Assembly (NCBI GenBank): GCA_036245805.1
Contig: BTRK01000001.1
Location: forward strand, 12,276,001 to 12,340,000
Origin: Pristionchus mayeri
Taxonomy: Eukaryota > Nematoda > Chromadorea > Rhabditida > Neodiplogasteridae
Length of the DNA: 64,000 nt
Direction of reading: 5' to 3'
Below the pieces are notes generated by a model. It had not been told where the DNA came from. It ran no database searches and saw nothing but the letters and a program-made list of their open reading frames with translations. The position numbers were made by a program, and so were the translations under genes. Positions 12,101-18,968 of this stretch are shown here, one piece after another (the first letter of the stretch is position 1; each line of letters starts with the position of its first letter).

Positions 12101-13617
12101 ACGATCGGTCTCCCCTTTGCGTGACTGTCCCTCCTTGTATCTGTTGGTCATCTATGACTGATGTCATAGTACAAGTCCTACTATTCACATGTTACACCAC
12201 GGTGTTGTGAATTCTAATTTGCAGTTGTATGGTACTGTAGGTTCACCCGGGAGATGACTCATAACACTTGAGGAGGGCTTTACACCCTGTTGTGTTGATT
12301 TCTAATTTGCGTATGTAGGGTCACCCCTCGGGACATGACTAATCACTGATGAGGCTCGGACTTGAAATTTGTTCTTTCCACTAGTACTCTTATGCGCCTT
12401 TTTGAATTCGCGGGTCCCTTGTAGCACGACATCCCTCCGATATGTACAGGTTTGAACGTGTTCTGCCCACTACTTAACTTTTTGATCTCTTTTTGAATAA
12501 TAGGTTCCTTGAGTACGGTTGGTCCGGTGTGACAAGACATCTTTCCTAGTGAAGTAAAGCGCTGGAGTGTGAGGACTGTTGACCTACACCTCTTACTCAC
12601 TTTCGTTCTTACCCTATGACTCTTTGCTTTCGGTCAGATTACAGCAGCTAGAGGGTTCAACTCATTTCAAAATCGGGGAAAATACGCTCCTTCAGTGAGC
12701 GAGGAGGGATGGTACTTGAGTTCACTCTTTGGCTTAGAGTCAAGATGGACCCATAGCCAAATGGTAAGTGTTTTACCCTGACCGCCGACTACCCTAGGTT
12801 CGACCCCCGCCAAGAACCGGCAAAAGACCACCCTTTAACGACTGAGGGGAGAGGGGCGCAGGTACTTGTGTTCACTCATCGCATCCTGGGCAGATGCACC
12901 CCATAGCCGAGTGGTAAGTAAATGACACTTCCGCCCGCAACACCCAGGTTCGATCCCAGCAAAAATCTGGCAAAAGACTCAGGACGACGTCACAGGAGAA
13001 AAATCGTTGAAGACTTCAGAAGACGTCGCGTCGGGCACTCAGATACATGCATGTGACGGTGATCGGTGATATCACTGATATCATTGATATCATTGATATC
13101 ACTGATAATCAGAAGATGAAGCTGATATCCGAAGGATGAAGCTGATATCTAATTATCAGTGATATCAGTGATAATCAGTGACGTCACTGATATCACACCA
13201 TCCCACGCATGTATCTGAGTGCCGACAAGTACTACTGACGAGTGAAGAAATATAAATGAGTCAGGGATTTCACAAAAATGTGCGGCAACGACTAATTGCG
13301 GATTTTTCACACAAAACTATATTATTAGAACTCACTCCGTAATAACATTTCCATGTCTAGTAATAATGTGGTGATCAGATGGCTTATCGACATACACCCT
13401 GCAGGCATTTTTACACTTGAAATTGACCTGAAATGAACTCTATAGGGGGAAGGATGACACTCACACCTTTTCCGTTCCAGCAAGGTCGGAAGCTTGCAAC
13501 ACTTCCGAATAGGGAAACGACACTCGAGCATAGACTGAAAAACAATCAGAACAATGAAAACAGAACTGAAAACTAACCTGTCAACACAACTGATGCAAGA
13601 AACACGAGGTCACGCAT
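172..13617 (-). CDS. Paralogue A: secreted GPI-tail family protein, interrupted by an 11-kb palindrome in intron 3 (partial)
   Basis: Eleven minus-strand exons can be placed: 13578-13617 (ATG and signal peptide), 13467-13534, 13336-13427, 1589-1643, 1457-1532, 1074-1172, 924-1000, 703-809, 605-655, 398-485 and 172-249. The last exon must lie left of base 1. Most lengths and phases equal those of paralogues B-D (92, 55, 76, 77, 107, 88 and 78 nt). Recognisable family blocks are YARVSFPYSEVLQA, the CKNACRVYVD cysteine pair, IYATGFDAAGD, TVDFGFIGAH and VYTSPGYVGC. Exons 3 and 4 are 11.7 kb apart because the giant palindrome lies between them. Exon 6 is one base out of phase: an extra A in an A-run just after the acceptor would explain this, so the gene may be decaying or the base may be an error. 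Function is unknown. A TTGATAAG site lies about 45 bp upstream of the ATG (13661-13668, minus). Confidence 0.75.
1835..2055 (-). repeat. Two tandem tRNA-like (SINE-head) modules, left arm
   Basis: On the minus strand there are two copies, about 150 bp apart, of a pol III type box A (TAGCCGAGTGG at 1887-1897; TAGCCAAATGG at 2037-2047) followed by a box B (GGTTCGATCCC at 1844-1854; GGTTCGACCCC at 1994-2004). Box spacing fits a tRNA. The T-arm pairs only partly, so these are tRNA-derived SINE heads or pseudogenes rather than working tRNAs. Confidence 0.6.
2201..2458 (+). CDS. Possible 85-codon ORF with an internal repeat, left arm
   Basis: An open frame of 85 codons, possibly starting at the internal methionine of KMSCHTGP. 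It carries a repeated pattern, MSCHTGP then MSCYKGP, each followed by a lysine/arginine-rich stretch and an FK. The protein is basic. No family was recognised and no splice sites support it, so it may be a chance frame in a repeated sequence. A mirrored copy is at 12343-12600. Confidence 0.25.
   Translation: MSKRCRSTVLTLQRFTSLGKMSCHTGPTVLKEPIIQKEIKKLSSGQNTFKPVHIGGMSCYKGPANSKRRIRVLVERTNFKSEPHQ
2777..3072. repeat. 103-bp tandem repeat, about 3 copies, left arm
   Basis: Units begin at 2777, 2880 and 2983, each starting GAGAAAATGATGACAAATGA. The first two are almost identical; the third has several substitutions. Each contains a run ending in GGTAATTCAAATTT. Confidence 0.9.
3280..3561 (-). CDS. 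Two-exon small gene, about 70 aa, left arm
   Basis: Exons 3522-3561 and 3280-3452 (minus) join a short N-terminus (MPPTRRITNFYSN) to a 57-residue second exon containing FVIYYNRGGDAQEVRAQ and a C-terminal TGSHTSW. The donor is GTGAGC, the acceptor is TTCCAG, and the phase fits. The intron is 69 nt, as expected for a nematode. No family was recognised. The near-perfect copy is at 11240-11521. Confidence 0.45.
4057..4566 (+). CDS. Two-exon cysteine-rich basic protein, about 140 aa, left arm
   Basis: Exon 1 is 4057-4167 (ATG at 4057, with a second in-frame ATG at 4099 near CCATGG). Exon 2 is 4255-4566. The GTGAGT donor, TTTTTAG acceptor and zero phase agree. Exon 1 is serine/proline/lysine rich. 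Exon 2 contains the motif EKYTFVVPYEGYTSAKFEQ and a cysteine cluster (C-x4-RERG-x2-C-x5-C-x2-C) and ends in an acidic tail. The cysteines suggest metal binding, but this is only an inference. AATAAA lies at 4667-4672, about 100 bp after the stop. It converges with the 176-aa gene at 4751-5281. Mirrored copy: 10235-10744. Confidence 0.5.
4751..5281 (-). CDS. 176-aa virion-type small protein candidate, downstream gene of an overlapping pair, left arm
   Basis: Single-exon ORF of 176 codons. Its start ATG overlaps the stop of the upstream 129-aa gene by 4 bases (ATGA). Residues 15-55 look helical and charged (MLLEKMQREQQKILYD, then a basic FKKRFVKKNK). Residues 60-130 are acidic and probably disordered. 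The C-terminus is again basic. From memory, the pattern 'helix, IL-D, then LF/LY and a basic end' resembles a small protein that sits next to a GG-tail protein in Maverick/adintovirus-like elements of animals. This is a weak, remote match. The 4-base overlap implies translation from one transcript. Confidence 0.5.
   Translation of the reverse strand: MSKSKLTYYAVSKDEMLLEKMQREQQKILYDRSIDVPLRLALFEDLPSRIIRFKKRFVKKNKQLEPQERPEKDDPAQVMEPVDDELLGHDNVDIIDDHHRASPIHNQRHEEVNVDAEPVQDATPPQQARRRVLKKVRGNVSPVEDISPSTTRAGTIFADTTLEPNRLLQKRRTWQI
5278..5667 (-). CDS. 129-aa GGG-tail small protein candidate (virus-like element), left arm
   Basis: ORF of 129 codons; the native start may be the internal MFKVAKHRSFLSRL (ATG at 5577). 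The central part has regularly spaced cysteines and histidines. It ends with a basic RERKARRQL, then QYGGGFISAV and a hydrophobic alanine/leucine tail. This layout (helical core, KR-rich segment, GGF/GGG, hydrophobic C-terminus) is what I recall for small proteins beside capsid genes in Maverick/Polinton/adintovirus-like elements. No alignment was possible here. It overlaps the 176-aa gene by ATGA. A divergent promoter region (5670-5920) separates it from the gene at 5986. Confidence 0.5.
   Translation of the reverse strand: MCVDLLFYVCISAVVRMLFKRQHTSNTLISMFKVAKHRSFLSRLREKPNLIANASLAELSCVVEILHNLSHITFSHKERKVVCRHLDIIKNIAKCSRERKARRQLVQYGGGFISAVIPAVLALLSALQR
5913..5920 (+). promoter_or_regulatory. 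TATA box (TATAAATA), left arm
   Basis: TATAAATA lies 66 bp upstream of the ATG at 5986, a normal distance for a TATA promoter with a short leader. The copy on the other arm is at 8881-8888. Confidence 0.6.
5986..6329 (+). CDS. Possible gene in two overlapping frames (MIPLLNY... and NIGIDST...), left arm
   Basis: After the TATA box, an ATG at 5986 opens a 33-codon frame ending GTYRV then TGA at 6085-6087. In another frame, open across the same point, 81 codons follow, beginning NIGIDSTVDT and ending RSRGGHIHVLETLVVI. The second frame has a protein-like composition (balanced, many codon-periodic residues). Joining them would need a frame change at about 6080 or an unseen intron, so this may be a leader ORF plus a gene, a frameshifted gene or programmed frameshifting. 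Both arms show the same break, so it predates the arm duplication. No family recognised. Confidence 0.35.
7365..7410. repeat. Spacer at the centre of the giant palindrome with an 18-bp GC palindrome
   Basis: The two arms end at 7364 and 7411. The 46-bp spacer contains CGCCCGGCGCGCCGGGCG (7377-7394), perfectly self-complementary and far more GC-rich than its surroundings. It could be the remains of a terminal hairpin or a junction between two fused element ends. Confidence 0.8.
7411..7580. repeat. GACGACG-rich short repeats near the centre, right arm
   Basis: The right arm carries an additional unit of about 26 bp built around GAAGGACGACGACGACGTCA that the left arm lacks. This is the main length difference between the arms near the centre. 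Confidence 0.7.
8180..8394 (+). CDS. Weak two-exon candidate at the inner end of the right arm
   Basis: ATG at 8180 opens MCAPDPKSTSDKQRF..., ending in a GTAGGA donor after 8245. An acceptor (TTCAAG, exon from 8314) continues in phase to a stop at 8394, giving about 48 aa. An alternative open frame from 8253 runs to 8528 and reads more like protein (HAFDFSDQYLRVSRFHS), but overlaps the end of the opposite-strand gene. The mirrored copy is at 6407-6621. I cannot decide which frame, if any, is used. Confidence 0.2.
8472..8815 (-). CDS. Right-arm copy of the two-frame gene (MIPLLNY... / NIGIDST...)
   Basis: Mirror of 5986-6329, identical at protein level in both frames, with the same apparent frame break near 8720. 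The TATA box is at 8881-8888. The end of this gene and the frame at 8253-8528 overlap antisense. Confidence 0.35.
8881..8888 (-). promoter_or_regulatory. TATA box, right arm
   Basis: TATAAATA on the minus strand, 66 bp upstream of the ATG at 8815; mirror of 5913-5920. Confidence 0.6.
9134..9523 (+). CDS. Right-arm copy of the 129-aa GGG-tail protein
   Basis: Identical in translation to 5278-5667. The internal start MFKVAKH is at 9224. It ends in TGA overlapping the ATG of the next gene (ATGA, 9520-9523). The presence of two identical copies facing outward from the centre means that any product would come from both arms. Confidence 0.5.
   Translation: MCVDLLFYVCISAVVRMLFKRQHTSNTLISMFKVAKHRSFLSRLREKPNLIANASLAELSCVVEILHNLSHITFSHKERKVVCRHLDIIKNIAKCSRERKARRQLVQYGGGFISAVIPAVLALLSALQR
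9520..10050 (+). CDS. Right-arm copy of the 176-aa protein
   Basis: Identical in translation to 4751-5281: charged helical N-terminus, acidic middle, basic C-terminus. It starts inside the stop codon of the 129-aa gene. It converges with the cysteine-rich gene on the other strand, whose AATAAA is at 10129-10134 (minus). Confidence 0.5.
   Translation: MSKSKLTYYAVSKDEMLLEKMQREQQKILYDRSIDVPLRLALFEDLPSRIIRFKKRFVKKNKQLEPQERPEKDDPAQVMEPVDDELLGHDNVDIIDDHHRASPIHNQRHEEVNVDAEPVQDATPPQQARRRVLKKVRGNVSPVEDISPSTTRAGTIFADTTLEPNRLLQKRRTWQI
10235..10744 (-). CDS. Right-arm copy of the two-exon cysteine-rich protein
   Basis: Exons 10634-10744 and 10235-10546, mirror of 4057-4566, with the same splice sites and in-frame second ATG (10702). 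The exon 2 reading frame is unchanged. Confidence 0.5.
11240..11521 (+). CDS. Right-arm copy of the two-exon 70-aa gene
   Basis: Exons 11240-11279 and 11349-11521, mirror of 3280-3561. Just upstream, 11134-11220 holds a short open frame (MAKRGALPTVDSK...) that could be a leader ORF. It is not supported further. Confidence 0.45.
11729..12024. repeat. 103-bp tandem repeat, right arm
   Basis: Mirror of 2777-3072; three units in inverse order. Confidence 0.9.
12343..12600 (-). CDS. Right-arm copy of the 85-codon MSC-repeat ORF
   Basis: Mirror of 2201-2458 with the same translation. Weak evidence for coding, as for the left copy. Confidence 0.25.
   Translation of the reverse strand: MSKRCRSTVLTLQRFTSLGKMSCHTGPTVLKEPIIQKEIKKLSSGQNTFKPVHIGGMSCYKGPANSKRRIRVLVERTNFKSEPHQ
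12746..12966 (+). repeat. Two tandem tRNA-like modules, right arm
   Basis: Box A at 12754-12764 and 12904-12914; box B at 12797-12807 and 12947-12957. Mirror of 1835-2055. Orientation is outward, toward the element end. Confidence 0.6.
13031..13225. repeat. 195-bp secondary palindrome at the right end of the element
   Basis: TCGGGCACTCAGATACATGC at the left is answered by a diverged reverse complement ending GTATCTGAGTGCCGA at the right. The middle is made of GATATCA/TGATAT repeats that pair with each other. The left end of the giant palindrome has only one half of this structure, so the two ends of the element are not equal. Confidence 0.7.
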
Positions 13618-14723
13618 GGTTCGGGCTGTTAGCCGGAAAATAGCTTTGATTTAGCCGCTCCTTATCAACACTCATAACTCTATCAGGGATGGGGGTTGGA
13701 ACGAAATGACTCTCTTCATACTGCGTGCTCTCTCGCACGTCAGAGAAGTGAGAGATAGCATACATAATGAAGAGACAAATTCGTGCGAATCTATTACCTT
13801 CACCCCCTCATATCTTCGGCAGATTCACACCATTTGCACATGGCTAGAACGAGCATGGCTCTCGCTAGAAAATACCCTCTTTAGTATGCACACATTCTCG
13901 TCCAGCTAACCCGAGAGACAGCGCAGAATGCAGATTTAGAATGAAGAATCATCATCTTACTCATGGTTATGACGAATAAATCGTGACCGAGAGCCAGCAA
14001 AACAGACTAGGGTCCATTTGCAAACAATGAATCCCCGGCCAGTCTGAGATGGACTTTCACTCTTTTGGATTCACTTTTTTCACCGATTTCAGTGTAACAT
14101 TTTTTTAAAAATCATAAATTAGATTGAAAAGTTGTAGAGTCGCTGAAATCTACTATTTTATGTGGATGTAATCGTAAAACACCCACATGTGTATTCGTTC
14201 CGAAACATCATTACAATAAGAAAAACATTCGGCGGGGGGGGGGGGGGGGGGTGACAAATGTCCAACCAACAAAAACCCAACGGAACACAAATTCGCTGGA
14301 TATTTGAGGTAGCATTTTGGGAGTTGTTTCATTGTTTCCAGTAGAGACCGTATATTGCCTATATGCTCGTAGTCTTTCGATCTTACAAGCTAGCAAAACA
14401 TTACAATCAATTGGCAATTGGTTATGGATTTTTTTTATCTAGCTACGATGACACACTCAAAATGTCAATTTCAGACCATGACCATACTCCCCTAAACGGT
14501 GATTGAGAATGAAGCTCATGCTCTAACAGTTAGATGATCTAAGCAGGATGATGTAGTGTACCATACTGGCAACAATAAAATACGTGGCTGTCTAGCTTCC
14601 CAAACATTCTCACCAAAATGCTGAAATCGACCTGCAGCATACAACTTCCGATCATCGTTGTCCATTAGCACATACTTGGTGATACGTCAGTTTATCATCA
14701 CGTATTACTGTGAAATGATTCAC
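13618..14723. other. Spacer between genes A and B
   Basis: No gene seen. It holds the upstream region of gene A (CTTATCAA GATA-type site at 13661-13668), a run of 19 G at 14234-14252, and AT-rich sequence. The 67-codon frame at 13706-13909 has no family match or splice support. Confidence 0.6.
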
Positions 14724-17700
14724 TTATTGAAGCAACACCAACATGAAAATGCCAATGACAGACGCAAAAAAGGCGAATGTTGATCCAGCACTCGTCGTAT
14801 AAATCGACTTGGGTGTAGATGAGGGAGGTAGAGAGTCCGCTCCGAAATCGAGCTGCATTGCCCAGCTACTAGTGGGCGTCGCTCTCTTCCAGGACAGTTC
14901 GATGTTGAAAGTGGATGCGTTGTACGAGTGAGTCGATGAGGTTGTCGAGCCGTAGAAGCTGCGAATGAATCGAACTTTATGGCAAAATTGTCGCTGATTT
15001 TAACTTGATGATCGCATAAGCAACTATGTCAAATCTCAGAAGACAAACACAAGTAGAAGTATGTTGATAGGGAGCTGCTTGCAATTCGGGTAATCGCCTC
15101 TTCATTCTACACTACTGACTGATTTTCGAACAATTTCGGGAAAAATGTAACACAAAAAGGAAAAAAAACAAATATTGTTTTCTCGTTTCTCGAAGGTTAC
15201 TGCTTACTCGAGGACGTCGTTGTTGACCTTCAGCTTAACAGGCTCCGTATTTGCGACGGATGTATAGACTGCGTTGATGTCGAGGCTAAATAACGTATAT
15301 TTTTCGGTTTGAATTTATCCAGTGAATAGGCAAAATATTTGAGTGCGTGAAGTCAACACGATACCCTCTTCTGTTTACGAAGTATCTCACTTGTTGGAAG
15401 TCAACGTGTAAGTGTCTGAGACGCCATTCATAGTCGAGTAGTACTGCTGGTTACCAGTTGAGGTGCAGCCGACGTAGCCTGTTTGAATTTAGAAAATTAT
15501 TTCAAAAATACTGGCATTGGATGTCACCTTTAACATGATATGCCAATGTTCGTGATCGTATTCCAATTAAAAATATTAATTTTTAATTACGACTTACCAG
15601 GCGACATGTAAACAGTGGATGAGACGGATGACTTGAATGTGCCCTTGGTGCCTGGAATAGATTGCATATGTTAAACAACTCCGTTGAAAGATGTATGGGT
15701 GTAAAGCTGGACCAAAATCGATGATATTTTGAACAGTGTGTTTTGCTTTCTCTACAATGATAATAATTATAATTATATTATACAAGAATATCCACGTACC
15801 GTCACCCTGATTGGCCTGCACCGAGTGTGTTCCGCTGTAGCCGAAGTCGACAGTGACGATCGGGGCAACGATCACAGGACGAGATTGTTCGACATTGTAT
15901 TGAGATCTGATGGTATAGAGGTAGCAAACAATGTAAAGGTACATCTCGTCGTCGAGACCGTCGAGACTTTAAGAGTAACCCACCTTCCCTCGTAGACAGG
16001 TCTGCACCGGGTATCCGCAACCGAATCATATCCCATCGTGTAGATCTTAGGGTAACCTGCCTGAAAAGAATCTATGTAATTACTTTTCAGTATCTTATTA
16101 TTTAGTGCTGTGATGAATTTGGCAAACCTGCTTGGATGAGGATTTTCGGACGTTACAGTTGAAAATTCATCAGTCTATGTTCCTAAGTCGGTTTAAATCC
16201 CAACCCACCGGGAAAGTTCCGGTCCAAGAGTGGTACTCAAGCATGTTGAAGCTCGAAAGGAGCGTTGCGTATCGCCCTGTTCCAATGAATTGTATGCCTT
16301 TCGTTCCCTGAGGCGCGGCCACACCTAGACCGAAGTTGGCTGGAAATCAGAGGCATTTGTTAGTTAGCTAAATGAAGTAAATGGTTTCACGCAGTATTTC
16401 CGAGTCAAGGTTATGTTGAAGGAGGTATTCTTCACTCTCCAATATTGTTGGTAAACGCACTGAGATATATTTCATGGGGCACTACATCGGACGAGAACCC
16501 ACATGGTGATAACGAACGAATGGATACCTCAGTAGAACTTGCACATACGCATTTCTGACACTTTTGGAACCTACTGTGAACATGCTGGAGCAGGGTACTC
16601 TTTTGATTCTCATCCTACGTAATGCCGTCTATGGCTATCGACATTGCCGACTTACCTGCTTTGGAGTTCACTACCCACATCACAAAGTTAGTGTAGGGTC
16701 CTTCGGCTTGCACTTTGTAGTTCGTGCCTTTCTGAAATGCGTTACAGTATAGTTCGATATTCGGACATACAGTATAGTTCGATATTCGGACAATCGTATC
16801 TTCATATCAAACGCTTTGTAGAGTGGTGAATTCGAATTATGTCGATTACCCAAATGTCGAACTCTCGTACACAATGATAACAATTGTTACTCACCGCAAT
16901 CATAAGCCCTACAGGTTTGTTGGGCTGTGTGCCGGAAATGTCGGTGAAACTGAAAGATCGAAGATCGACCAACGCTTTATTTGCAAGTGTGATGTCGGAG
17001 GTTAAAGGAAACATCCGCCAACAGCGTGAAATTAAAATGATATTTCATTCTGCAAACTAGTTCGACCTGCCAAGTAGAGTTCGAGAAACGATACCACGCT
17101 CTCTTCATTCCACACACTCTCTAGACCGGCCGATAGGCGAGAGAGTGCAAAGAATGAAGAGACCGGGGTATCGTTTCTCGAACTCTACCTGTGGTACGAT
17201 TGCATCTGGCGTATGTGAAGAATACCAGAAAATTCTCTCCAATCCTTACCTCGCAATGAACTTTCCGTTCTGTGTGATCGTCAGGTTGTCGTTCCACCCG
17301 TCTACGAACACTTGGCACCCATCATCACACGTGAAAGCCGCCTGAATTTAATATACTCTCCACCAGAGAACGTAACAGCTGGTGGGGGTCCCCGGATAGC
17401 CAAAAATTCGATATTTCCCATGCTTTTTTCCTGAAGTGGGGGTCCATTTCCTTATGTTTGAAGCGTTTTTTTTCCAGTACTCCAGTACTGAGATGCTATC
17501 TTTCCCGGTGAGGTCACCACATATTCGAGTAAGTAAGCATACTTACCACATTGTTCACGATATCGTTGGCTTGGAGAATCTCTGAATTCGGGAACTTGAC
17601 ACGAGCTTCTAAAACGAATCAAGGATAGATTATGAGTATGAGTGTGCCATTGCAGCTTTCTAAATGACAATGAGTTAGAATTAGAGGTTTGAAGACAATT

Positions 17701-17852
17701 ATCCTTGGATTTTTGATAATGCTTAATGTAAAAAGTGATAGTACATCCCGTAATTGAGAATAGGCGCGCTGGAGAACACGGCTAGAACCGTAGCAGAAAC
17801 ACTCACCGATAACAGCCACAAGAGCTAGAAGCAAGGCGATGGATGCACGCAT
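14724..17852 (-). CDS. Paralogue B: secreted, probably GPI-anchored family protein, 366 aa
   Basis: Twelve exons: 17807-17852, 17547-17608, 17250-17341, 16895-16949, 16656-16731, 16209-16339, 15984-16060, 15800-15906, 15598-15651, 15391-15478, 15208-15285 and 14724-14958. They total 1101 nt in a single open frame. The N-terminus MRASIALLLALVAVI is a signal peptide. Then come EARVKFPNSEILQAND, a cysteine pair (CDDGCQVFVDGW), FTDISGTQPNKPVGL, YPKIYTMGYDSV, VTVDFGYSGTHS and VYMSPGYVGCTS. A C-terminal serine/threonine stretch and hydrophobic tail (FFASVIGIFMLVLLQ) fit GPI attachment. The protein is therefore expected outside the cell on the membrane. The family is not firmly recognised; nematode CUB-like-domain proteins are one candidate. 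A hairpin MITE sits in intron 3. Confidence 0.85.
17075..17187. repeat. Hairpin MITE (family 1), intron 3 of gene B
   Basis: 113 bp, ends TAGAGTTCGAGAAACGATAC and its reverse complement. The interior halves (CTCTCTTCATTC... / GAATGAAGAGA) pair over nearly the whole length. Confidence 0.85.
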
Positions 17853-17904
17853 GCCTGTTTGCGGTGCGAATACGCGACACGCTGGGTCCGACACGCTGGG
17901 TCTG

Positions 17905-18014
17905 AGTTCGTAATTCGGGTCACAGTCTCTTTTATTCTACACACTCTCTCGACCGGTCGATCGACGATAGAGCGTGTAGAATGAAGAGAGCGTGGTATCA
18001 TTTCTCGAACTATA
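17905..18014. repeat. Hairpin MITE (family 1), upstream of gene B
   Basis: The right half ends GGTATCATTTCTCGAACTAT; the left half is more diverged. The inner arms ATTCTACACACTCTCTCGAC and its complement are well kept. Confidence 0.7.
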
Positions 18015-18424
18015 TTGGTCTGAATGAGTAATTACTTGCTCGGTGCGCGCTAGTTCAGCAGTAAATGATGATGGTATATATACTATAAGTACTGATTATG
18101 ACGACATCAACAATGAGACGGAAAGGCGATGGATGCGGGGACGACATTTGCGCAAATAAAACTCCTCTCGATTGGCAGAAGGCGTATCAACTTGGGAGAT
18201 ATGTCATTGCTAACAGTGTGCGCTGGTCTACATTTGCATGTTCATGGTATCTGGATTTATATGAATCCGTTGAAACTCAGGATCGCCTGGAAACAAGATT
18301 TATTTATGCTAGTATAGGGGAGCGCATACTGGTAACAATGAAACAACTACCAAGTTGTTACGCCTTATGCCAAGCGAGAGGAGCTTAGTTGAGCAAATGT
18401 GGTCCCCCCGATTGATGCAATCCT

Positions 18425-18595
18425 GCCTGTCTGCGGTGAGATAAGGGTAGGATGATATGACGAGTGGAGAAAAAGCCGACACTTTTGATCACGTACCTTT
18501 TGTATTACCACGCGCCGTGTCAGCGTTTAGAAAACAGTGAAACATTGCACTGGTCGTAATTTTGAGTTCAAACGCCCGATTACGCTAGGTGTTCA
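18425..18595 (-). promoter_or_regulatory. Promoter-like block of gene B, displaced
   Basis: Similar over about 150 bp to the segments immediately before the ATGs of C and D, including GACGAGTGGAG, an AT-rich ACC.TTT.TATTACCACGCGC element and TGTCAGCGTT. In B it is about 570 bp from the ATG instead of adjacent. Role inferred only from position and conservation. Confidence 0.5.
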
Positions 18596-18699
18596 CTTCA
18601 AATGGGGGATTAATGCAGAAAAGAGTTATTGCGAATTGTTTGGTTCGTAGTGGCAAAACATAAAGTAACATAGATCACAGTTCACATGATTACTCATCC

Positions 18700-18766
18700 T
18701 TCTCACCCTGGCAGTTGCCGCCCTCGTACCCACAATGCAACTGATAAGGACGTGCTAGACTGGCAA
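18700..18766 (-). promoter_or_regulatory. Conserved upstream block with ACTGATAAG, gene B side
   Basis: CAGTTGCCGCCCTCG... CACAATGCAACTGATAAGG and GTGCTAGACTGG recur at 22397-22471 and, more diverged, at 22660-22726. ACTGATAAG (18740-18748) matches the consensus of intestinal GATA factors such as ELT-2 of Caenorhabditis. Surrounding upstream sequence (18600-18700) is also shared with gene C. Confidence 0.5.
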
Positions 18767-18968
18767 GTAACTTTTTTTTAATCACAAATTTGTTGAAGAA
18801 GTTGTATATATGACCCGCTGAGATCTATGATTCAATACCGATTCTACTCCCTAACAACTTTGAAAGTTGCGAGAGCTGCATGCACCACCCAACTTCCGTA
18901 GCCGATTAGCACTCACTTCGTAATAGTTCAGTTTATCATCATACACGTATTACGGGGAAAATATGCAC

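Larger units (their letters stand above)
1745..13080. mobile_element. 11.3-kb palindromic gene-bearing element (arms about 5.6 kb)
   Basis: Bases 1745-7364 are repeated in inverted order at 7411-13080. From about 2200 to 6550 each left position p pairs with 14801-p without a net indel, and only scattered substitutions separate the arms (for example near 1984, 2523 and 6346-6360). Near the centre the right arm has about 26 bp extra, and near its outer end 24 bp extra. The 46-bp spacer contains a perfect 18-bp palindrome. Each arm holds two tRNA-like modules, a 103-bp tandem repeat and at least four or five small genes. Flanks on the two sides are different and belong to introns and exons of gene A, so the structure is an insertion in that intron. 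No polymerase, integrase, transposase or major capsid gene was found. It could be a collapsed head-to-head dimer of a virus-like transposon, or a new element type with giant terminal repeats. Confidence 0.85.
17853..18968. other. Spacer between genes B and C, with an inserted block upstream of B
   Basis: The sequence just before gene B's ATG (CCTGTTTGCGGTG) recurs at 18425 (CCTGTCTGCGGTG), where the promoter-like block shared with C and D begins. About 565 bp lie between. They contain a hairpin MITE (17905-18014) and, near 18105-18140, a degenerate stretch resembling exon 1 of the family (AAAGGCGATGGATGC). The 96-codon frame at 18098-18388 runs through this and has no other support. Confidence 0.55.

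Noticed and set aside
1745..13080. CRISPR array or prokaryotic inverted insertion
   Set aside because: Spliced genes, TATA boxes and eukaryotic repeats show nuclear DNA; the 103-bp repeats have no spacers.
14234..14252. Poly-G run as a functional element
   Set aside because: A 19-base homopolymer is more likely a simple repeat or of uncertain length.
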